From: Emcibacter sp.
Lineage (GTDB): Bacteria; Pseudomonadota; Alphaproteobacteria; Sphingomonadales; Emcibacteraceae
DNA length: 15,568 bases
Assembly (NCBI GenBank): GCA_023142175.1
Contig: JAGLJX010000164.1
Coordinates: 1 to 15,568, forward strand
Direction: 5' to 3'
The position numbers and the translations under genes are program-made. The notes under the pieces are model-generated. The model did not search any database and was not told where the DNA came from. It worked only from the letters and a program-made list of their open reading frames with translations. This document shows, piece after piece, positions 8,026 through 13,937 of this stretch. Numbering within the stretch: the stretch's first letter is position 1; each line of letters begins with the position of its first letter.

Positions 8026-9405
8026 TTATTGTAACGCATCTTGGGCTACAAGATCGACTAATTTGGTGATCTGGTCAAGTTCTACCAGTTTCATACCCTT
8101 GCCTTTATTCTTGATATTAGCGGGCATATAGGCCTGAATAAAGCCCAGTTTAGAAGATTCTTTCAGTCGGGAATCGGCTTGTGATACCGGTCTGATCTCA
8201 CCGGACAGGCTGATCTCACCAAATAAAATTGTCTCTTCGGGTATTGGACGATCTGAAAGTGACGATATTAAGGCCGCCGCCACTGCCATATCCGCCGCCG
8301 GTTCCGTAATACGAAGCCCGCCCGCAACATTCAGGTAAATATCATAGGCCCCAAGCCCCAGTCCACAGCGGGCATCAAGCACGGCAATAATCATGGCAAG
8401 GCGGCCATTATCCCAGCCCACAACGGCTCTGCGTGGCTGCCCAAGGGAGGAGGGGGCGACAAGAGCCTGTATCTCGACCAGCATGGGCCGCGACCCTTCC
8501 ATTCCGGCGAATATGGCCGAACCGCTGATATCGCCGCTCCGATTGCCAATAAATAGTGCGGATGGGTTTGAGACTTCCTGCAAACCAAGGTCGCTCATTT
8601 CAAAGACGCCAATTTCGTCCGTACCGCCAAAACGGTTTTTCACCGCCCGCAGAATTCGGAACTGATGTCCGCGGTCGCCTTCAAAATAAAGAACAGTATC
8701 GACCATATGTTCCAATACGCGGGGGCCGGCAATCTGCCCGTCCTTGGTCACATGCCCCACCAGAAAGAGACAGACATTTTTGGACTTGGCAAAGCGGATT
8801 AATTCCTGAGCGCAGGTGCGTACCTGTGTCACGGTTCCCGGTGCGCCGCTGATGGTATCGGCATACATGGTCTGAATACTGTCAATGACTACAATCTGAA
8901 CGTCTCTTTGCTTATCAAGTGTGGTCAAAATGTCGCGTAGGTTGGTTTCAAAGCCTAAGCGGACCGGGCTTTTGTCCAGCCCCAGACGTTTGGCCCGCAT
9001 ACGAACCTGTGATACGGATTCCTCACCTGAAATATAAACGGTCTTGATACCATTTGCCGCCAGTTTGCTCACGGCCTGAAGCAGGATTGTGGATTTGCCT
9101 ATTCCGGGATCACCGCCGATCAGGATGGCTGAACCGGGAACCAGTCCCCCGCCACAGGTTCGGTCAAATTCATTGATGCCTGAAATCATGCGCGGCGGCG
9201 GTGTGTCTTCCCCCTGAAGATCATTCAGGGCAATGATGCGCCCCTTGGCCCGGTTGGGCGAAGCTTTGCCAAGGCCCGTTGGATGGGTAATATCCTGTTC
9301 CTCGACGATGGAGTTCCATTCGTTACAGGCTTCGCATTGTCCGGCCCATTTTCCTGTGGTGGAGCCGCAGGACTGACAGACAAATATTTTTCTGGGGTTT
9401 GCCAT
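8026..9405 (-). CDS. radA: DNA repair protein RadA (Sms), branch-migration ATPase
   Basis: 459 aa, full length for the family. RadA is a RecA-like hexameric helicase that drives branch migration during recombination and helps process recombination intermediates. Domains in order: N-terminal C4 zinc finger with C10, C13, C24 and C27 (CQSCG...GQCEACNEW); RecA-like ATPase with Walker A GGDPGIGKST (97-106) and Walker B-type IVVIDSIQTM (171-180); the RadA-specific KNRFG motif (256-260); and a C-terminal Lon-protease-like domain (NVAGGLRITEPAADMAVA, then LFGEISLSGEIRPV). The ATG at 9405 begins 2 bp after the mlaF stop, and an AAGG inside the end of mlaF, 7 bp upstream, can serve as its RBS, so translation is probably coupled. 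cvpA follows about 15 bp downstream. Confidence 0.97.
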   Translation of the reverse strand: MANPRKIFVCQSCGSTTGKWAGQCEACNEWNSIVEEQDITHPTGLGKASPNRAKGRIIALNDLQGEDTPPPRMISGINEFDRTCGGGLVPGSAILIGGDPGIGKSTILLQAVSKLAANGIKTVYISGEESVSQVRMRAKRLGLDKSPVRLGFETNLRDILTTLDKQRDVQIVVIDSIQTMYADTISGAPGTVTQVRTCAQELIRFAKSKNVCLFLVGHVTKDGQIAGPRVLEHMVDTVLYFEGDRGHQFRILRAVKNRFGGTDEIGVFEMSDLGLQEVSNPSALFIGNRSGDISGSAIFAGMEGSRPMLVEIQALVAPSSLGQPRRAVVGWDNGRLAMIIAVLDARCGLGLGAYDIYLNVAGGLRITEPAADMAVAAALISSLSDRPIPEETILFGEISLSGEIRPVSQADSRLKESSKLGFIQAYMPANIKNKGKGMKLVELDQITKLVDLVAQDALQ

Positions 9406-9407
9406 AT

Positions 9408-10184
9408 TTAAGCCTTGAGAATTTCCATCTGAATTGGCCCTTCGGCACGGCCATGGATGAATTGTTCCACATAGGCATTACCGCTTTGGTCAATGTCATC
9501 GCGCGGCCCGGTCCAGATGATGTTGCCCTGATAAATCATGGCGACTTTATCGGCGATTTTGCGCACGCTGGACATATCGTGGGTGATGGTCAGGGCGGTA
9601 ACACCCATGTCTTTCACCCGTTCGATAATCAATTCATTGATCACATCGGCCATGATCGGGTCAAGACCGGTTGTGGGTTCGTCAAAAAATATAATCTCTG
9701 GCTTATTAGCGATGGCGCGGGCAAGTCCAACACGTTTTTGCATGCCGCCGGACAGTTCAGACGGGCTTAAATTAGCAACATCAGGGCTAAGGCCCACACT
9801 ACGCAAATTTTCAATGGCGACTTCAACGGCATCTTTTCTGGTAACCTTGTTTTCAGCCAAAAGGCCAAAAGTAATATTTTCCCAGACCGGAAGGCTGTCA
9901 AACAGGGCCGCACCCTGAAACAGCATACCGAATTTCCGTTGCAGGCGTTTGCGGTCCCTGCCGCGCAGGTTCGTGGTTTCTTCGCCGTCCACCTTTATGC
10001 TGCCGCTGTTTGGATGAAGCAGGCCCAGAATACATTTCAGGGTAACCGATTTGCCGGAACCGGATCCGCCAATGATAACCATGGATTCACCCGGCTTCAC
10101 GTCAAGATCAACGCTATCAAGCACGACTTTTGGCCCAAATGATTTGCGAAGGCCTTTTAAACTTATTTTTGGCGTATCAGTCAT
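9408..10184 (-). CDS. mlaF: MlaF-like ABC transporter ATP-binding protein
   Basis: 258 aa nucleotide-binding subunit of an MCE/Mla-type lipid transporter. Complete ABC cassette: Walker A GGSGSGKS (39-46), Q-loop Q90 in GMLFQGAALFDSLPV, signature LSGGM (144-148), Walker B IIFFDEP (164-170) and switch His H202 in ITHDMS. The ALFDSLPVWENI segment and the C-terminal QFIHGRAEGPI are typical of the MlaF/Ttg2A group and separate it from other importers. It would power MlaE in moving phospholipids between the inner and outer membranes. The ATG overlaps the mlaE stop (ATGA), and radA starts 2 bp after its TAA. No mlaD, mlaC or mlaB gene is nearby, so the rest of the system must be encoded elsewhere. 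Confidence 0.94.
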   Translation of the reverse strand: MTDTPKISLKGLRKSFGPKVVLDSVDLDVKPGESMVIIGGSGSGKSVTLKCILGLLHPNSGSIKVDGEETTNLRGRDRKRLQRKFGMLFQGAALFDSLPVWENITFGLLAENKVTRKDAVEVAIENLRSVGLSPDVANLSPSELSGGMQKRVGLARAIANKPEIIFFDEPTTGLDPIMADVINELIIERVKDMGVTALTITHDMSSVRKIADKVAMIYQGNIIWTGPRDDIDQSGNAYVEQFIHGRAEGPIQMEILKA

Positions 10185-10957
10185 GAGGCGAAAAACATCT
10201 CCGTTACCATGTAATTAGTTAAAAGAATAAGCATACAGGCCGACACCACAGCATTAGTGGTGGAAATACCAACCCCCTGTGCGCCGCCGCTGCTGTAATA
10301 GCCATGGTAACAGCCCATGAGCGAGATGAAGAAACCGAAAACAGCCGCTTTGGTCATGCTGGCATAGACATCGACAGCTTCAAGAAAATCCATGGTCAGG
10401 GCCATGTAGTTACCCGGATTAAAACCCAGTTTGCCCGTGGCAATGAGGAAGCCGCCCATAACCCCGATGCTATCAGCAACGATCACCAGCATGAAAGGCA
10501 TCATTATTGTGGTGGCGATAATGCGCGGTGCGATCAGATATTTAAAAGGGTCTGTGGACAGGGTCACCATGGCATCAATCTGCTCGGTAACGCGCATGGT
10601 GCCAAGCTCCGCCGCCATGGAGGCGCTGACGCGCCCCGCCACAATCAGCCCGCATAACACGGGTCCAAGCTCGCGCACAATCCCGATCACAACAATGCTC
10701 GGCAGGGCGCTTTCCGCATTAAAACGCGATCCGCCTTCATATATATTCAACGCCAGTGCCGCGCCGGTAAACAGGGTGGTAAGTCCAACTACGGGGAGGG
10801 AATAATAACCAATGGTCATCATTTGTTTTAACAACGAACGGAAATAAAACGGTGGTGTAAACATATGGGATATAGCGGTGGAGGCAAAAATCCCCAAGCG
10901 TCCCGCAGCTCTCAAGAAGCTGATTACAACCCGTCCGATGACGGCTAGAAAATTCAT
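10181..10957 (-). CDS. mlaE: MlaE family ABC transporter permease
   Basis: 258 aa, normal for the MlaE/YrbE permease family. Hydrophobic segments are seen at about 50-72, 87-108, 148-175 and 203-218, with a last one near 234-254. The most conserved family block is intact: VRELGPVLCGLIVAGRVSAS (94-113) followed by ELGTMRVTEQIDAM (117-130), the cytoplasmic coupling region. It forms the inner-membrane channel half of a lipid transporter with the MlaF ATPase encoded next, with which it overlaps by ATGA. The ATG at 10957 has a good RBS (AGGTG 5 bp upstream) in the 16-bp gap after alr. Its position between alr and radA places an envelope lipid transporter in a replication and cell-wall gene train. 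Confidence 0.94.
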   Translation of the reverse strand: MNFLAVIGRVVISFLRAAGRLGIFASTAISHMFTPPFYFRSLLKQMMTIGYYSLPVVGLTTLFTGAALALNIYEGGSRFNAESALPSIVVIGIVRELGPVLCGLIVAGRVSASMAAELGTMRVTEQIDAMVTLSTDPFKYLIAPRIIATTIMMPFMLVIVADSIGVMGGFLIATGKLGFNPGNYMALTMDFLEAVDVYASMTKAAVFGFFISLMGCYHGYYSSGGAQGVGISTTNAVVSACMLILLTNYMVTEMFFAS

Positions 10958-10973
10958 ACATACACCTAATTAT

Positions 10974-12071
10974 TTAATTATAAATTCGTTGGTATCTTTC
11001 CCTGACTCCGGTCAGAATTTCATATTGGCTTAGGGTAGAGACTTCCGACGTCATTTCAAGTGTTATATGTTCGCCCAGAAGTTCAATATCACTTCCCGTT
11101 TCAATTTTAATATCTGTTACGTCTACGGCGATCATGTCCATGGATACACGACCAACAACGGGTAGCTTTGTATCCTGAGCAAAAGCCCAGCCGCAATTGT
11201 TAAACATCGTTAAGTAACCATCGGCATAGCCAATGTTTATGGTCGCAATATGGCAGGGCCTATCCGCCGTCCATGTGGCACCATACCCCACCGATTGCCC
11301 CGCCTTCAGGGTACGGATTTGTAATATTCTGCCTGTGATCTGAAATACGGACTTGATGCAATCGGGAAGTTTTCCTTTGGTGGGATTGCCGCCAAATAGC
11401 ATCAGGCCGGGCCGCACCAGATCAAAATGATAATCCGGTCCCAGCAGAATACCACCAGAATTGGCGAGGCTTGCGGGGGTGTCAGGAAAATGCTTCACTA
11501 TGGCTTTAAAATCCTCCAACTGCCTATTATTCATAATGTTTTCCGGCTCATCAGAACAGGCGAGGTGGCTCATGATCAGCGCGATATCCAGTTCGTCCCT
11601 CAACTTTTTATCATTGGTGAAACATTGGCTTTCGTCAGGGCTTAATCCTAAACGGTTGATGCCTGTATCAAAATGAATGGCGCAAGCGGGACGGTTTTCA
11701 GGTGGAACATCTGCCCATAGCCTGATCTGATTCAGGTCATTCAACACAGGACGGAGATTATGCTGGATAAAATAGTCAACATGGCCGGGAAAAACGCCGT
11801 TCAGAACATAAATGGTCGCATCCGGAATAAAGCCGCGCAAAGTAATCGCCTCAGCAAGATTTACCACAAAGAATATTCTGCATCCTGCATTTTTGAATAA
11901 AGCGGGGGCCACTTGTTCTATACCCATGCCGTAAGCATTGGCCTTGACCATAGCGGCACATTCGACCCCACCTGCTAGTTGACGGCAGTTCTTATAGTTG
12001 TCCACGATAACCCCAAGATCAATGGTCAGGGTTGCCTGAGCATCAGCGGGAAAATCACTAACCTTTTTCAT
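10974..12071 (-). CDS. alr: Alanine racemase
   Basis: 365 aa, PLP-dependent fold-type III enzyme interconverting L- and D-alanine for peptidoglycan. The PLP-binding lysine is K43 in MVKANAYGMG and the opposite catalytic base is Y263 in SVGYGATW. R140 (DTGINRLGL) and R220 (LVRPGLMLFGG), equivalents of the substrate- and pyridine-contacting arginines, are present, as are NIGYADGY (279-286) and the GRVSMDM block (307-313). The N-terminal TIM-barrel and C-terminal beta domain are both complete. The start ATG lies 4 bp after the dnaB stop (TGA), implying coupled expression; the RBS is weak. dnaB-alr adjacency is, from memory, common in alphaproteobacteria. It could be the biosynthetic or sole racemase; the housekeeping context favours biosynthetic over catabolic DadX. 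Confidence 0.96.
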   Translation of the reverse strand: MKKVSDFPADAQATLTIDLGVIVDNYKNCRQLAGGVECAAMVKANAYGMGIEQVAPALFKNAGCRIFFVVNLAEAITLRGFIPDATIYVLNGVFPGHVDYFIQHNLRPVLNDLNQIRLWADVPPENRPACAIHFDTGINRLGLSPDESQCFTNDKKLRDELDIALIMSHLACSDEPENIMNNRQLEDFKAIVKHFPDTPASLANSGGILLGPDYHFDLVRPGLMLFGGNPTKGKLPDCIKSVFQITGRILQIRTLKAGQSVGYGATWTADRPCHIATINIGYADGYLTMFNNCGWAFAQDTKLPVVGRVSMDMIAVDVTDIKIETGSDIELLGEHITLEMTSEVSTLSQYEILTGVRERYQRIYN

Positions 12072-12075
12072 TATA

Positions 12076-13671
12076 TCAATCTTTTTTAGGTTGATGATCT
12101 ATCTTTAAATTTGGTTTCTCTAAAGATTTTGTTGCAGTATATGAAATATTTTGTCGAGGTAAATACTCATCAGATTCAGGCAGATCAGAAAATTTAGTCA
12201 TGCTGGCCTCAAATAATAAATCAATTTTACCCGTGGGGCCGTGACGCTGTTTGGCGATTATAAATTCAGCCCTGCCGAATAATTCTTCACCCTTGGCCAT
12301 CCAGTCCAGATGCTCAGGTGTGCCATCATCGGGCTGTACCAGATTATGATAATATTCCGCCCGGTAAACAAAAGTTACCATATCCGCATCCTGCTCAATG
12401 GAGCCGGATTCCCTCAGATCAGATAACAATGGCCGTTTGTTATCCCGTGATTCAACATTACGACTGAGCTGTGACAGGGCGATCACCGGAATCTGAAGTT
12501 CCTTAGCCAACCCTTTGAGACCACGTGTTATTTCTGAAATTTCCTGAACGCGGTTTTCCGGTCCTCTTCCGCCACGGCTGGAGCCGGAAAGCAATTGCAG
12601 ATAGTCCACAATGACAAGTCCCAGACCATGAGTCCGTTTTAATCGCCGCGCGCGGGTTCGCAGCGCCCCGATGTTAAGAGAGGCCGTATCATCAATATGA
12701 AGTGGCAGCCCTTCCAGATCCTGTGCTGTTCGGGATAGCTTATTGAACTGGTCCTGATTGAGCTTGCCCTGACGCAGGTCTTGTGATGACAGTCCGGATT
12801 GTTCCGCCAGAATACGGGCGGCTAGCTGATCCGCGGCCATTTCCAGGGAAAAGAAGGCAACAACAGCCCCTTTGCTTTCCTCGTGGGATATGCCCAGTGC
12901 CATATCTTCCTGATAGGCTTTTGCCGTATTGAATGCAATATTGGTGGCAAGGGCGGTTTTACCCATGGCGGGACGTCCGGCAATGATCATAAGGTCTGAT
13001 TTATGCAGGCCGCCGATCTTGCGGTTTATGCTGTCAAAGCCTGTGGTCTTGCCCGCAAGTTTTCCGCCGCGCTTGAACGCCATTTCGATGATTTCGACAG
13101 CATCCGTAGCCGACTGTGAGAAGTTTTTGAAACTGCCGCCAGAGCCGCCCTGTTCTGCCAGTGCGTAAAGGCTTATTTCCGCTTTCTCAATCTGATCCTG
13201 AGCCGTATTATCCACATCATGATCGTAAGCACCATTGACAATATCTGTGCCCACATTGATCAATTCCCGTTTGATGGACAGCTGATAAATGATCTGTCCA
13301 TATTCCGGAGCATTGATGATGGTCACGGCGGCGCTGGCAAGGCGGGCAAGATATTCTGCGCCGCCAATCTCCGCGAGACTGTCTTCATTTTCAAAATATG
13401 GTTTTAGAGTGACGGGAGATGCTATCAGACCTTTTTCAATTAATTTCCGGGCGGCACTATATATTTTCTGGTGCGCTGGATTAATGAAATGATCTTCGTT
13501 CAGAAAATCCTGAACCTTTTCAATGGCGGCATTATTGGCAAGGATGGACCCCAGCAAAGCTTGTTCGGCTTCCAGACTGTGGGGAATTTGCCGAAAAAGG
13601 CTAGCGTCATAGGCAACGACATTGTCATCCTGCACTGCATCATCTATGGGAATATCTGGAAAGTCTTCCAT
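12076..13671 (-). CDS. dnaB: Replicative DNA helicase DnaB
   Basis: 531 aa, somewhat longer than E. coli DnaB (471 aa). Hexameric helicase that unwinds DNA at the fork and binds primase. The N-terminal helical domain (about 28-175) starts in IPHSLEAEQALLGSIL; the RecA-like motor (about 205-490) has Walker A GRPAMGKTA (232-240), FFSLEM (273-278), Walker B VIVDYLQL (353-360), ALSQLSR (398-404) and the C-terminal KQRHGPTG (474-481) containing the arginine finger. Extra length comes from a 30-residue N-terminal leader, an insertion of about 15 residues before the SLEM strand (about 253-268) and a C-terminal tail. No intein is present. The ATG at 13671 has only a distant AAAGG. It is the first gene of the leftward train, with alr 4 bp downstream, and is preceded by an AT-rich 266-bp region. 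Confidence 0.97.
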   Translation of the reverse strand: MEDFPDIPIDDAVQDDNVVAYDASLFRQIPHSLEAEQALLGSILANNAAIEKVQDFLNEDHFINPAHQKIYSAARKLIEKGLIASPVTLKPYFENEDSLAEIGGAEYLARLASAAVTIINAPEYGQIIYQLSIKRELINVGTDIVNGAYDHDVDNTAQDQIEKAEISLYALAEQGGSGGSFKNFSQSATDAVEIIEMAFKRGGKLAGKTTGFDSINRKIGGLHKSDLMIIAGRPAMGKTALATNIAFNTAKAYQEDMALGISHEESKGAVVAFFSLEMAADQLAARILAEQSGLSSQDLRQGKLNQDQFNKLSRTAQDLEGLPLHIDDTASLNIGALRTRARRLKRTHGLGLVIVDYLQLLSGSSRGGRGPENRVQEISEITRGLKGLAKELQIPVIALSQLSRNVESRDNKRPLLSDLRESGSIEQDADMVTFVYRAEYYHNLVQPDDGTPEHLDWMAKGEELFGRAEFIIAKQRHGPTGKIDLLFEASMTKFSDLPESDEYLPRQNISYTATKSLEKPNLKIDHQPKKD

Positions 13672-13811
13672 CTTTAATATATGCCTTTTCTTGTGTTCTT
13701 ATATCACAATTATTTTTTTTAATAGAAAATATATCTAATTAATTTGGTTATAAATTTAAGTCACAAAAAGAATAAAATATCATTTCCCTCTGAAAAATTA
13801 CAAATTTCCTG

Positions 13812-13841
13812 ATTATGATATATTCACAAACCTGTGATCAA
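13812..13841 (-). promoter_or_regulatory. Candidate sigma70-type promoter for dnaB
   Basis: On the minus strand, TTGATC (13841-13836) and CATAAT (13817-13812) are separated by 18 bp, matching the -35/-10 consensus at 4 of 6 and 5 of 6 positions. Start would be near 13805, giving a dnaB leader of about 130 nt through very AT-rich DNA (13680-13800). The -35 overlaps the palindrome at 13837-13849. AT-rich sequence yields such matches easily, so this is only a candidate. Confidence 0.3.
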
Positions 13842-13849
13842 CTGTTGAT
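13837..13849. promoter_or_regulatory. Perfect dyad ATCAAC-T-GTTGAT, possible operator
   Basis: A 13-bp perfect inverted repeat with a single central base. A second small hairpin, TCACA-AACC-TGTGA (13824-13837), abuts it. The dyad overlaps the candidate dnaB -35 on the minus strand and lies just upstream of the putative small RNA on the plus strand, where a repressor or activator could act on either. No regulator family is recognised from the motif. It could equally be RNA structure in the leader of the plus-strand transcript. Confidence 0.3.
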
Positions 13850-13910
13850 TTGTAAGTGATGAGGGTGGGCGCTAGAGTGAACACACTACATAGTTCCTCC
13901 CCCTCGACTT

Positions 13911-13936
13911 GGTCAGCACACGCTGACCTTTTTTTT
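13911..13936 (+). terminator. Rho-independent terminator, plus strand
   Basis: Perfect 7-bp GC-rich stem GGTCAGC (13911-13917) / GCTGACC (13922-13928) with an ACAC tetraloop, followed at once by eight T (13929-13936). The T-run is on the plus strand only; in the minus direction the hairpin leaves the ilvD stop region with AAAAAAAA before it and no T-run after it, so it does not terminate ilvD. It ends 1 bp before the ilvD stop codon and would keep a plus-strand transcript from running antisense into ilvD. Confidence 0.82.
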
Positions 13937-13937
13937 G

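Larger units (their letters stand above)
13826..13936 (+). ncRNA. Putative small RNA with C-rich stem and intrinsic terminator
   Basis: Both neighbours (dnaB and ilvD) are on the minus strand, yet a strong plus-strand terminator ends at 13936. Upstream of it, 13861-13905 can fold into one long stem: GAGGG (13861-13865) with CCCTC (13901-13905), then after a bulged T GGG with TCC (13867-13869 with 13898-13900, one G-U pair), CTA (13872-13874) with TAG (13891-13893), and AGTG-AACA-CACT at the tip (13876-13887). The 3' strand TTCCTCCCCCTC is C-rich and anti-Shine-Dalgarno-like. A 5-nt linker joins it to the terminator. A possible promoter is CTGAAA (13790-13795), 18 bp, TATGAT (13814-13819), giving a transcript of about 110 nt; a shorter RNA starting near 13857 is equally possible. 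No Rfam family is recognised with certainty; the C-rich motif recalls alphaproteobacterial CCUCCUCCC 'cuckoo' sRNAs, but here it is paired. Existence is inferred from terminator, structure and location. Confidence 0.5.

Noticed and set aside
8393..8852. Overlapping plus-strand ORFs (90 and 98 aa) opposite radA
   Set aside because: They are antisense to a conserved, intact radA, with arginine- and proline-rich composition typical of shadow frames and no recognisable domain.
13679..13800. AT-rich stretch upstream of dnaB as a replication origin
   Set aside because: No DnaA-box cluster (TTATCCACA-like) or iteron is visible; AT-richness is explained by promoter and leader sequence.
13861..13936. 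Identification as 6S RNA, tmRNA or SRP RNA
   Set aside because: It is too short and lacks their hallmarks (the 6S central bubble with pairing ends, the tmRNA tRNA-like domain, the SRP GGAA tetraloop helix).
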